Part shown: positions 1 to 6,593 of the stretch, one piece after another
Numbering within the stretch: position 1 is the stretch's first letter
How the letters are laid out: the number at the start of each line of letters is the position of its first letter
Origin: Desulfobacterales bacterium
Lineage (GTDB): Bacteria > Desulfobacterota > Desulfobacteria > Desulfobacterales > UBA5852
Assembly (NCBI GenBank): GCA_016735415.1
Contig: JAERRP010000273.1
Location: 1 to 6,593 of the forward strand
Direction of reading: 5' to 3'
DNA length: 6,593 nt
Program-made: the position numbers and the translations under genes
Notes under the pieces: model-generated
The model's input: the letters and a program-made list of their open reading frames with translations, nothing else
Database searches by the model: none
Told to the model about the DNA's origin: nothing

Positions 1-426
1 ACCTTTCAATGGTGTTATGCCATCTACGGCATCGACCGCCGACTGACCGGCGTGGTGGGCTCGGCCGTCTTCAAAGTCTTCGATTTCCAGGTGGCCCGTA
101 CCGGTTTAAATGCCGCCGAAGCGCAGGCCGCCGGTTTCGAGGCCGAGTCCGTGGTCATCAAATCACGCTCGCGGGCCCATGCCCACCCGGGGGCTTCGGA
201 TATTTATGTCCATATGGTGGGCGATCGCGGTTCGGGCCGCCTCCTGGGGGTCCAGATGGTCGGTCGCGACGGCGTGGCCCACCGTCTGCATGCCCCGGCC
301 GTGGCCCTGCACGGTCAAATGACCGTGGAGCAGTTCAGTTTGATGGATCTGGCCTATGCGCCGCCCTTCGGTCCCACCTGGGACCCCATGCTGACGGCGG
401 CCAATCAACTGCTGAAAAAATTGTAG
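1..426 (+). CDS. C-terminal part of an FAD/NAD(P)-dependent disulfide reductase (NADH oxidase / CoA-disulfide reductase type), 5' truncated
   Basis: Reading frame 1 is open from the first base and gives 141 residues before TAG at 424-426; the start lies outside the window. The visible part is the dimerisation domain of the pyridine nucleotide-disulfide oxidoreductase superfamily. A stretch reading GVVGSAVFKVFDFQVARTGL (residues 17-36) is the hallmark that follows the FAD-binding domain in NADH oxidases and CoA-disulfide reductases. Near the end, LAYAPPFGPTWDP (about 117-129) is the conserved motif whose tyrosine lines the dimer-interface active site. The redox cysteine, FAD and NAD(P)H sites would be upstream and cannot be seen. 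The protein ends at LLKKL, so there is no C-terminal rhodanese or TusA-like fusion as in some relatives. The first ten or so residues match the usual TANKQGR-like segment poorly, so a small indel or sequencing error near the edge is possible. Such enzymes are cytoplasmic and reduce CoA-disulfide, persulfide or oxygen; the substrate here is undetermined. The gene converges on the transporter gene 6 bases away. Confidence 0.85.
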   Translation, partial: TFQWCYAIYGIDRRLTGVVGSAVFKVFDFQVARTGLNAAEAQAAGFEAESVVIKSRSRAHAHPGASDIYVHMVGDRGSGRLLGVQMVGRDGVAHRLHAPAVALHGQMTVEQFSLMDLAYAPPFGPTWDPMLTAANQLLKKL

Positions 427-432
427 AAGCTA

Positions 433-3036
433 TCATGAATTCTGATCGGAATCGACCGAAGGGGTCTTCTGATCTTCTTGATCCTCTGATGGGGGAAGAC
501 CTGCCAACCCGGCTTCCTGCGCCGCCTGCGCCAGTTTGGCCTCCAGCTTGAGCGCCCGGCGCCGGCTTTTCTCAGCCTCCCGCCGGGCGTCCTCGACCTC
601 ACGATCCAGCGCTTTCTTGGCCTGCAGGTCGATATAACCCTTATCGGCATTGATCATTTCCGACAAGTGGGCCTGGCTCCGGGCGACCGCCTCGGCCGCG
701 CTGACGGCATCCCCCTTCGCTTTTTCCAGTCGCCGGTGAAGTTTCTCCAGTGCATCGCGCATGCCGGCCAGTTCAGCGGCACGCCCCTCCTCGGGTTCGG
801 CCTCCAGATCCAGATCGCGGGCAGCGGTTACCATGACGGTGGTAGGTAGTTGCTTCAAGAGGTCTTCGGTCGGGCCATCCCAGTTCAGTTGAATCAGGTT
901 ATCGCGAAACCGAAAGGGCAGGAAAAGAAGGGCCGCATCCGCCGTCTGCTGAACCAGTTCGTCCCTGTCACCGTGCGGCAGAATGACCGGTTCCCCATTG
1001 ATGCGGAAGGCTGCCAGCAGATCCGCCAGCAACCGGCCGTCCTCATCCGGCGTGCCCGGCAGGGCCGCGTCGGGGGCGATCACACGAATCCGGGCCTGGG
1101 ACCAATCGTCATGCCGCGTGATCAGGTAAGCCAGCAGAAGCATCAGCCGCCCGGTGGCATCGTTGCGCCACCACACGTCGATGCGTGGGGGCTCCGCCGT
1201 CAGCCGTTCGTGATCCGGCCATTTGGCTTCGTCCGTTGAAAGAATAACCACATGGCAGGCCTGACGAAAGGCTTCGCGCACGTGGCGCCCGAAAAGAATT
1301 TCCTGGAAACCCTGCGCTTTGGGGAGGCTGGTATCCATCCAATTGACCAGCACCGTGTTCACCCTCAGAGGCCCGATGCCGGCCGCCTGCACCAGATGGT
1401 GTACCCCGGTTTCCATATCTTCGGAGGTGATCACCAGCGGGAAGACATTGAAACCGCCGTCCGTGATGGCCTGACGGAGTTTTTTGAAGGCCGCCTCGCG
1501 CCGGGGCAGCATTTTCACCCCGCGGCCCTCAAGGATCCGGACCAGGGTGGTCAAGCCGCTGCCTCCCTCGATCCACTCCGCGAACGTCAGCAGGCGGCCC
1601 CGGCGTTCAGGCCGGTTGGAAAACGCCAGAATGTAAGGGCGCCAGTCCCGGTCGTGCTCGGGCTCGGCCGCCGCCTTGAATAAATTTTCCCGTACCCGTT
1701 GCAGATGGTAGCTGCGCCGGCTGTCGGCCCAGCGGGCCGGGCCGGCCGTACGCTTCACGTACTGGAAAACGGCGAACAGGACGGACAGGGCGACAACGCT
1801 GGCCCGCCAGTCAACGGCAAACATCACGGCCAGGCACCCCAGGGCGCCGGCCAGGCTCAGTCGGGGATGGAAGAACCGGAAACGGGGCCGGAACGACGGG
1901 CTGGCGGCACGGGCCTCGAAATAGGTGGCATAGTTGAGCAAGCCGTAGGAAATCAGGAAAAACATGGACACGATCGGTGCGATCAGATTCAGGTTGCCCA
2001 GGGCCACGGTGGCGTAGGCAATCCCCGCCGAGAGGAAAACGGCCCGACGCGGATTGTTGGCGGGGCCGGCCCCCCTGGCAAAGGCGTTCAGGAAAGCAAA
2101 GATGCGGTCCCCGGCCAGCGACTGCAGGATGCGCGGACCGCCCAGGAAGGAGGACATGGCCGAAGACAGGGTGGCCGCAATCACCCCGGCATCCACCAGA
2201 AAGCCGAACCGGGCCACGCGTTGCATGGCCCGGTAATCGCCCCGCAGCACATCTTCCGGCAGCACCCCGGCAAATATCACCGCCACCGAGAAATAGACCA
2301 GGACGGAAATCCCCACGGCCATGAAAGTGCCCAGCGGGATACTGCGGCCGGGGTCTTTGAGATCGCCGGACATGCTGACCCCCTGGGTAAAGCCGGTGAC
2401 CGCCGGGAAGAAGATCGCAAAAACCACCCAGAAGGGCTGGGCTCCGGCTGGTGGTTGCCAGTCCAGCACGATCTGGTCCAGGTTCCAGGCGCCGAGCGCC
2501 CCGGTATAAAAGGAGGCCAGAGCCGCCAGCAGAAGGGCCATGACGACATATTGAAACCGGGTGGCCCAGTCGGCCCCCAGCCAGGCCAGCACGAACAGGG
2601 CCGTCACCGCCAGAGCCGCAGCCAGCCGCGGGCTCACCGCCCACGCCGGCGGCAGCAGGACCACCAGGGCCTCCCCGAACCCGATGCAGTAAAAAGCGAT
2701 CGAAACGGACTGAGCCATGAACAGGACCAGCCCTAAAGCGCCCCCGAATTCGGGGCCGAGCGTGCGCGAGATGACATAGTAATCCCCACCGCCCTTGACG
2801 CGCAGGTTGGTGGCATTGGCCGCCAGCGACAGACTGGTCAGCACCGAAATCGCATTGGCCAGCGCGATGATCAAAAGCGCGCGGGCCAGCCCGGCTTCAC
2901 CGACCACGTACCCCAGCCGCAGAAAAAGGATGATGCCCAGGATGGTGAGGACGCTGGGGGTGAAAACCCCGGCGAAAGTGCCCATGGTGCCGCCTGCAGG
3001 GGAGGCCTTCCGCTCTGAATGATTTTGATCGTTCAT
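433..3036 (-). CDS. SLC12-like cation-chloride cotransporter homologue (APC superfamily permease) with C-terminal regulatory domain and coiled-coil tail
   Basis: Membrane carrier of 867 residues, predicted to move Na+ and/or K+ with Cl- across the inner membrane. Residues 19-50 (GTFAGVFTP...LFLRLGYVVGEAGL) are a typical SLC12 TM1. SGDLKDP at 223-229 follows TM6, and GGPRILQSLAGD at 299-310 follows TM8. About 12 hydrophobic segments lie between residues 20 and 428. From about 464 (DWRPYILAFS) to about 740 there is a soluble SLC12-type C-terminal domain, including the IDVWWRNDATGRLMLLLAYL segment (619-638). Residues about 751-846 are charged and Ala/Leu-rich with coiled-coil character, and the last 18 are acidic and polar. 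By alignment from memory to NKCC1, the K+-site residues Tyr116, Pro211 and Thr214 and the Na+-site residues Ala288, Ser291 and Ser292 are present, but the TM1 Asn is Thr31. The ATG at 3036 is chosen because GGGAA stands 5 bases upstream and TM1 follows closely. The frame stays open to 3204, but that 56-residue extension overlaps the channel gene and shows no homology I recognise. An ordinary amino-acid permease is less likely given the large C-terminal domain. The family call is firm; the ions are inferred. Confidence 0.9.
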   Translation of the reverse strand: MNDQNHSERKASPAGGTMGTFAGVFTPSVLTILGIILFLRLGYVVGEAGLARALLIIALANAISVLTSLSLAANATNLRVKGGGDYYVISRTLGPEFGGALGLVLFMAQSVSIAFYCIGFGEALVVLLPPAWAVSPRLAAALAVTALFVLAWLGADWATRFQYVVMALLLAALASFYTGALGAWNLDQIVLDWQPPAGAQPFWVVFAIFFPAVTGFTQGVSMSGDLKDPGRSIPLGTFMAVGISVLVYFSVAVIFAGVLPEDVLRGDYRAMQRVARFGFLVDAGVIAATLSSAMSSFLGGPRILQSLAGDRIFAFLNAFARGAGPANNPRRAVFLSAGIAYATVALGNLNLIAPIVSMFFLISYGLLNYATYFEARAASPSFRPRFRFFHPRLSLAGALGCLAVMFAVDWRASVVALSVLFAVFQYVKRTAGPARWADSRRSYHLQRVRENLFKAAAEPEHDRDWRPYILAFSNRPERRGRLLTFAEWIEGGSGLTTLVRILEGRGVKMLPRREAAFKKLRQAITDGGFNVFPLVITSEDMETGVHHLVQAAGIGPLRVNTVLVNWMDTSLPKAQGFQEILFGRHVREAFRQACHVVILSTDEAKWPDHERLTAEPPRIDVWWRNDATGRLMLLLAYLITRHDDWSQARIRVIAPDAALPGTPDEDGRLLADLLAAFRINGEPVILPHGDRDELVQQTADAALLFLPFRFRDNLIQLNWDGPTEDLLKQLPTTVMVTAARDLDLEAEPEEGRAAELAGMRDALEKLHRRLEKAKGDAVSAAEAVARSQAHLSEMINADKGYIDLQAKKALDREVEDARREAEKSRRRALKLEAKLAQAAQEAGLAGLPPSEDQEDQKTPSVDSDQNS

Positions 3037-3121
3037 GCGTGTTCCCGGCGGTTCGAATCTGCAGGGGAGATCTTGAAACCGTTCCGACCTGCTCCGGATC
3101 GGACCCCGCCCGAAAGGGGCA
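3037..3121 (-). other. Short intergenic spacer between channel and transporter genes, no convincing terminator
   Basis: These 85 bases separate the channel stop from the transporter start. Read on the minus strand there is a 4-bp GCCC/GGGC hairpin just after the stop and a weak TCCGA/TCGGA stem about 20 bases further, neither followed by a run of T. The last bases hold the transporter's GGGAA ribosome-binding site (3042-3046). No recognisable promoter is seen. This is consistent with one transcript covering both genes, although a gap of this size does not prove it. Confidence 0.5.
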
Positions 3122-5707
3122 TCAGGTCTTTTCGGGGTCCGGGACTTGCGGCCGAAATTCTTCGGGATAACTTCGGATGTGCAAATCCTGCTGGGGGAAG
3201 GCAATCTCGATGCCGAGTTGGCGGAAGCGCCGGTCGATTTCGCACCGGATCTGGCTCGGTATCTGCCAGTAATGACCTACGTGGGTCCAGATGCGCAGGC
3301 GGAAGACCAGGGCACTGTCGGCATGATCGATAAAGAGTACATCCGGCCGCGGGTACTTCAATACCTCGGGCGTTTCCCGGGCAACTCCCAGCAGCGTTTT
3401 CTGCACCAGGTCGATGTCCGACCCGTAGGCCACGCCCACTTCGATTTGGCGGCGCATGCGCTTGTCCTTGAAACTCCAGTTGGTCACCTGCTGACTGATC
3501 AAATCCGAGTTGGGGATGATCACCGAGGCGTTGTCGAAGGTCTGCACCACCGTGGCGCGCACGTTGATTTTCTTGACCTCGGCCCACAGACCGTTGATCT
3601 CGATATAATCCCCCACCTGGATAGGCCGCTCGAAGAGCAGGATCAGGCCGCTGATGAAATTGTTGAAGATGTTCTGCAGTCCGAACCCGATTCCGATGCT
3701 CATGGCCCCGAAGACCACGGCCAGGGAGGTGGCGTTGACCCCCAGGACCCCGAGGGCCAGCAGCAGCCCCAAACCCCAGCCCAGGTAGCTCGAGATCGTG
3801 AGGATCGAATCCTTGAGCCCGCGCTCCAGCGGCTGCTTGTCCAGGATATGATGGTTTAACAGCGAACGTCCAATGCGCACGGCGATGTAGGTCAGGTAAA
3901 TGATGGCAACGGCCAGCGCGATACCTTTGATACTGAGTTTCAGGCTGCCGATCGTAAACGTTAAACTGATGGAGTGCCCCAGATGCGACTGAATATAACC
4001 GTCGCTGTCCCATACCCAGAGAACACTTGCTACCAGAACAAAAAACCAGGCGTCCCGGACGAGATGGATCAGGCACCAACGCCATTCATGGGCGCTGGTC
4101 AGGGGATGTTCCTCATCGGCTGCGGTCGCTTCGGCCTGGTGATCATGGTGCCACTCCCGGATGGCGTTCAGACTGATCCAGCCCCAGAACAGCAGGGCTG
4201 CGGTCGCGGTCCAGGCGCCAATCCAATGCCCGGCCAGATGGCCATAGCCGACCAGGTTGAGCAGCAGGGTCCCGCCGAAGACAAGATAACCCCACCCCCG
4301 GAACAGCGCGATCCATTTCGGGTCAGGCCCGGCCTGACCGTCGCGCATCCCCTCGGCCACGACCGGTTTCATCTGCCGCCAGAAAACCACGGTCCAGGCC
4401 AGAAGAACGGCCGCCAGAACGTCCCGTGCCATCCAGGTCAGGAGGCTATCTCTTCCAGCTACCCAGGTCAGTATGATAATGACAAATGCCATCGTGCGGA
4501 ATAACCGGAACAATCGCTTCAAGTGCCGGGATGCGAAAGACCGCAATCCGGTCGGCGGACCGCGGAACCCATATTCAAGATAATCGAACCCCCAGCGCGT
4601 TATCAGTAAAATCAGGAAAAAATGGAACAGGAAACGTCCCAGACCGATATCGAGGAGCGACAACTGGAAGGAACTGTAGATACCGAAGAGCGCCGTCATG
4701 CCGAGGTATGGCAGGGAGCGCCGCAGCAGGAGCAGTCCCATGCAGCGAAAATACCAGCCCGGTCCCTCACAGCTTTTTTCGATCCGCTGCAGGAGGGCCC
4801 GGCACCGGCTTTGAAGCGCTGTTATGGAAATTAGGAAAATCAAAAAAACAGCCCAGCGGGCAACTCCGTCCATTTTGATCTGACCCCACTGGACTTTCCA
4901 CAGCGCGGGGCTGAAAACCGCCCCGATGCGGCTTCCGAATAACCGAAGCCTTTCCTGGAAGGCCTCACCACTCAAACTGCGGTTGCGGTCGGAGCGTGTA
5001 AAGAGCGATGTTTTTTTCCGGCTTTTCAGCTGGGTTGCGAGTTTTTCACCGATCGTCTTTTTGGCCTCCAGGGCAGCCTTCATCCGGCCCAGCAGATCCC
5101 CGTAGATTTGCAGATAGCGCTCGCGCCGCCGTTTCTTTTCCTGCAGGACCTGGAGCAGTTTGCGGTTGGCGGCTTCCAGTTTCTGCTTGTGGGTGCCGGG
5201 AAACTGAGACTGCTGAATAGCGGCAATCTGCTTCTGAGCCAGTTCGATGCGGTCGGCGGTTTGTGTGGCCAGGATCGAGGCCGAATCCCATCGTTCCTGA
5301 AACGTTTCGAGACGTTCAGCCAGGGTGCGGGATGCGCGCCGGTTGTTTTTGAGCGCATTTTCCAGATCCTCGATCCGGAGCCGGGACACCAGCAGCAATT
5401 GGCCCTGGGCGGTATTCTGGGAATCGTAGGCCTTGACTTCGGACTGGACCGCCTCCTTGATGGTCTCCAGGTGGCGCACCTGCGCCTTCAGATCCGTGAG
5501 TTCGGCACGGTGGCTGGCCAGGGCGTTTTCGAGGGATTTTTCCATTTGCGCCGGGACGACCGGAACGTCGACCGTGCCGGTTTCTTCTTCAGGCCAGACG
5601 TTGCCAGGATAGAAGATGCCCGCATAGAGAACCAGGATAATCAAGGCTGAAGCAGCCGATAAGCTGTTGGCCATTCTGTCTTTCAATAATCCTGTTCGGT
5701 TGGGCAT
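3122..5707 (-). CDS. Large MscS-superfamily mechanosensitive channel (MscK/MscM-like, periplasmic coiled coil plus about 11 TM segments)
   Basis: Inner-membrane channel of 861 residues, expected to open under membrane tension and release small solutes or ions. Residues 1 to about 39 are a signal peptide (basic start with Arg4, Lys9, Arg11, then SAASALIILVLYAGIF). About 52-232 is a long charged coiled coil in the periplasm. From 283 on there are about ten hydrophobic segments (roughly 283-299, 321-344, 356-373, 403-417, 428-442, 466-490, 497-512, 551-568, 588-610, 634-654) and then the pore helix at 656-692 (GAMSIGIGFGLQNIFNNF, rich in small residues). FERPIQVGDYIEI (692-704) is the MscS signature after the pore. 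The beta domain (IIPNS, NWSFKDK) and the mixed alpha/beta C-terminal domain (GVAYGSD) follow, ending at PDPEKT. It is shorter than E. coli MscK or MscM (about 1100 residues), mainly through a smaller periplasmic region. The ATG at 5707 has GAGG 10 bases upstream. A TTG at 5731 with GAGGG 6 bases upstream would add 8 residues, and an ATG at 5674 would remove the basic start. It precedes the cotransporter gene on the same strand. Confidence 0.92.
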   Translation of the reverse strand: MPNRTGLLKDRMANSLSAASALIILVLYAGIFYPGNVWPEEETGTVDVPVVPAQMEKSLENALASHRAELTDLKAQVRHLETIKEAVQSEVKAYDSQNTAQGQLLLVSRLRIEDLENALKNNRRASRTLAERLETFQERWDSASILATQTADRIELAQKQIAAIQQSQFPGTHKQKLEAANRKLLQVLQEKKRRRERYLQIYGDLLGRMKAALEAKKTIGEKLATQLKSRKKTSLFTRSDRNRSLSGEAFQERLRLFGSRIGAVFSPALWKVQWGQIKMDGVARWAVFLIFLISITALQSRCRALLQRIEKSCEGPGWYFRCMGLLLLRRSLPYLGMTALFGIYSSFQLSLLDIGLGRFLFHFFLILLITRWGFDYLEYGFRGPPTGLRSFASRHLKRLFRLFRTMAFVIIILTWVAGRDSLLTWMARDVLAAVLLAWTVVFWRQMKPVVAEGMRDGQAGPDPKWIALFRGWGYLVFGGTLLLNLVGYGHLAGHWIGAWTATAALLFWGWISLNAIREWHHDHQAEATAADEEHPLTSAHEWRWCLIHLVRDAWFFVLVASVLWVWDSDGYIQSHLGHSISLTFTIGSLKLSIKGIALAVAIIYLTYIAVRIGRSLLNHHILDKQPLERGLKDSILTISSYLGWGLGLLLALGVLGVNATSLAVVFGAMSIGIGFGLQNIFNNFISGLILLFERPIQVGDYIEINGLWAEVKKINVRATVVQTFDNASVIIPNSDLISQQVTNWSFKDKRMRRQIEVGVAYGSDIDLVQKTLLGVARETPEVLKYPRPDVLFIDHADSALVFRLRIWTHVGHYWQIPSQIRCEIDRRFRQLGIEIAFPQQDLHIRSYPEEFRPQVPDPEKT

Positions 5708-5920
5708 GTCGACAATACCTCGGATAATCAAAAAGGACCCTCAATATAGGGGGGCGACGAAAAGCGATGATGAACAATGAGACCTGAACAGGGAATATTG
5801 AATAAAGAGAACTGGAAGTCAACCGGATCTTCAAAGCGACGGATTGTACCCCTTCGAATTCACTTACATTTTTAGGCCATGCCAATCCAATCTGGAGCCG
5901 CGTCCTGCCCCTCAGGCGGC

Positions 5921-5948
5921 TTGACAGAAAGGGCCCGATGATTATTTT
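5921..5948 (+). promoter_or_regulatory. Candidate sigma-70-type promoter for hsp20
   Basis: TTGACA at 5921-5926 is a perfect -35 hexamer. TATTTT at 5943-5948, 16 bases on, matches four of six -10 positions. A second perfect TTGACA at 5947-5952 has only a poor -10 match (TCTTAC at 5970-5975, 17-base spacing). TATAAC at 5989-5994 is a good -10 without a matching -35. The first TTGACA sits in CTTGACAG, close to the sigma-32 -35 (CTTGAAA), but no CCCCAT-type -10 occurs at the right distance. Which of these is used cannot be decided from sequence. Confidence 0.35.
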
Positions 5949-6021
5949 GACATAAAAATTCGGAATAATTCTTACGGGTTGTTCTGCTTATAACACAATT
6001 CATCCGTGTGACAAAAAGAAC

Positions 6022-6028
6022 AAGGGAG
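6022..6028 (+). promoter_or_regulatory. Ribosome-binding site of hsp20
   Basis: AAGGGAG ends 6 bases before the ATG at 6035. This is a strong Shine-Dalgarno match and decides the start against an in-frame GTG at 6008, which has no such site. Confidence 0.8.
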
Positions 6029-6034
6029 AACCAA

Positions 6035-6481
6035 ATGACCATCATCAAATGGAGCCCGGCGCGGGAAATCGCCAGCCTGCAGCAGGGCATCAACCGCCTG
6101 TTCGAAGATGTGTTTTCGCAATCCGGGGATTATGACAGCGAAACCATGGGCGTCTGGCGTCCGCTGGTGGACATTATCGATACGGAAACGGCCATCGTGA
6201 TCTATGCCGAAATCCCGGGGGTGGAAAGGGCGGCGGTGGCCATCGAGGTCAAAGACAACGTGCTGTCGATTACCGGCGATCGCAACGTCGATCCCGCCAG
6301 CGGCAGTGGCAGTTACCTGCGCAGCGAGCGGGTTTTCGGCAAGTTTAAACGCGCCTTCGCCCTGCCGGCCATGATCGGCACCGAAAAAATCAGCGCCGGC
6401 TTCAAGAACGGCGTTCTCAAAATCACCATCCCCAAACCGGAAGCAGAACAACCCTGCCAGGTGTCGATCAAGGTCGAATAA
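6035..6481 (+). CDS. Small heat shock protein, Hsp20 / alpha-crystallin family
   Basis: Cytoplasmic ATP-independent chaperone of 148 residues, the usual length for bacterial Hsp20 proteins, which hold unfolding proteins for refolding by DnaK and ClpB. The N-terminal arm (1-40) carries the typical amphipathic segment LQQGINRLFEDVF (15-27). The alpha-crystallin domain spans about 41-135, starting WRPLVDIIDTETAIVIYAEIPGV. FGKFKRAFALP (101-111) and AGFKNGVLKITIPK (121-134) are the conserved family motifs. The C-terminal tail holds I/V-x-I/V patches (VSIKV, 143-147) that in the family dock between subunits. It is transcribed away from the channel gene and has its own leader. Heat or stress control is likely for the family, but no CIRCE, ROSE or clear sigma-32 element is visible. 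The stop is TAA at 6479-6481, and no further gene follows within the window. Confidence 0.96.
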   Translation: MTIIKWSPAREIASLQQGINRLFEDVFSQSGDYDSETMGVWRPLVDIIDTETAIVIYAEIPGVERAAVAIEVKDNVLSITGDRNVDPASGSGSYLRSERVFGKFKRAFALPAMIGTEKISAGFKNGVLKITIPKPEAEQPCQVSIKVE

Positions 6482-6510
6482 CGCCGATGCGGTAATCCCG
6501 ACGGCCGGCA

Positions 6511-6523
6511 CCCTTCAAAAGGG
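6511..6523 (+). other. Short hairpin downstream of hsp20
   Basis: CCCTT pairs with AAGGG around a CAA loop, 29 bases after the hsp20 stop. It is not followed by a T-run, so it is a poor intrinsic terminator on its own. It stands two bases before the large palindrome and may belong to the same repeat structure. Confidence 0.3.
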
Positions 6524-6525
6524 AG

Positions 6526-6593
6526 TGGTGCGGGGTCAGGTCTTCATTCTTGACAATGGCCATTGTCAAGAATGAAGACCTGACCCCGCACCA
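6526..6593. repeat. Perfect 68-bp palindrome (two 34-base arms, no spacer) at the window end
   Basis: The arm at 6526-6559 is the exact reverse complement of the arm at 6560-6593, with no mismatch and no loop. The centre reads TTGACAATGGCCATTGTCAA (6550-6569) and the outer parts carry TGGTGCGGGGTCAGG and its complement. The repeat ends exactly on the last base of the window, so it may extend further. Arms containing GGGGTCAGGTCTT remind me of dispersed repeats in Desulfobacterota and similar genomes that I associate with REP-associated tyrosine transposases; this is recollection and unverified. As RNA it would fold into a very long hairpin and could end or protect the hsp20 transcript, although no T-run is visible. 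An assembly fold-back is an alternative. Confidence 0.9.

Larger units (their letters stand above)
5708..6034. other. Divergent intergenic region between the channel and hsp20 genes
   Basis: These 327 bases hold no gene I can support; short open frames here lack homology and plausible starts. The region is more AT-rich than the flanking genes. Towards the channel gene (minus strand), TATATT at 5743-5748 could serve as a -10 box, but I find no good -35 at proper spacing. Towards hsp20 there are two TTGACA hexamers (5921 and 5947) and a TATAAC (5989-5994). A hairpin can form at 5896-5921, with AGCCGC pairing to GCGGCT and an inner CTG/CAG stem. It has no T-run after it and abuts the first TTGACA, so it may be an operator-like site or chance. 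GAATAATTC at 5963-5971 is a small perfect palindrome. No CIRCE element was found. Confidence 0.5.

Noticed and set aside
1699..2736. Long open frame of 345 codons on the plus strand opposite the cotransporter
   Set aside because: It lies wholly antisense to a convincingly conserved protein; its composition (Gly, Gln, Arg, Pro, His) is typical of a GC-rich shadow frame and it shows no domain.
3146..3859. Plus-strand open frame of 237 codons opposite the channel's C-terminal domain
   Set aside because: Antisense to conserved channel sequence, with no homology or ribosome-binding site recognised.
3033..4085. Open frame of 350 codons on the minus strand overlapping the channel gene in another frame
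   Set aside because: The MscS signature and beta domain are in the other frame; this one has no membrane segments or recognisable motifs.
5589..5885. Minus-strand open frame of 98 codons upstream of and overlapping the channel start
   Set aside because: It overlaps the channel's signal peptide in another frame and has no recognisable domain or start signal.
5918..5942. Possible sigma-32 heat-shock promoter (CTTGACA followed by CCCGAT)
   Set aside because: The -10-like element begins only 7 bases after the -35-like element, far too close for sigma-32.
6483..6509. GC-rich partial inverted repeat after the hsp20 stop
   Set aside because: Pairing is short and interrupted (GCCG with CGGC) and no T-run follows, so it is not supported as a terminator.
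5972..6511. Minus-strand open frame of 179 codons covering the hsp20 gene
   Set aside because: Shadow of the Hsp20 reading frame, which has clear family motifs and a strong ribosome-binding site.

Overview
The window looks like chromosomal DNA from a Gram-negative, GC-rich bacterium. The genes and the terminal repeat would suit a Desulfobacterota (deltaproteobacterial) genome, but this is an impression from sequence style and not a demonstrated assignment. A Gram-negative host is supported by the large channel protein, which carries a signal peptide, a long periplasmic coiled coil and an MscK/MscM-like layout.

Layout from left to right. (1) Positions 1-426, plus strand: the 3' end of a flavin- and NAD(P)H-dependent disulfide reductase of the NADH oxidase / CoA-disulfide reductase type, cut by the window edge. 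(2) Positions 433-3036, minus strand: an 867-residue SLC12-like cation-chloride cotransporter homologue, tail to tail with (1) and only 6 bases away. (3) Positions 3122-5707, minus strand: a large MscS-superfamily mechanosensitive channel, 85 bases upstream of (2) on the same strand, with no convincing terminator between them, so probably cotranscribed. (4) Positions 5708-6034: a divergent intergenic region, less GC-rich than its surroundings, with two TTGACA hexamers. (5) Positions 6035-6481, plus strand: a small heat shock protein (Hsp20). (6) Positions 6482-6593: non-coding DNA ending in a perfect 68-bp inverted repeat that runs exactly to the last base of the window.

The coherent biology is in genes (2) and (3). 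An MscS-type channel releases solutes on membrane tension, and an SLC12-type carrier moves inorganic cations with chloride. An operon joining them reads as a candidate cell-volume or ionic-homeostasis unit. The divergent Hsp20 gene is a protein-stress function that may or may not share regulation. No CRISPR array, tRNA, rRNA, recognisable transposase or phage gene is present. The most unusual DNA feature is the terminal palindrome, which is either a repeat-family element (REP/BIME-like) or an assembly fold-back.
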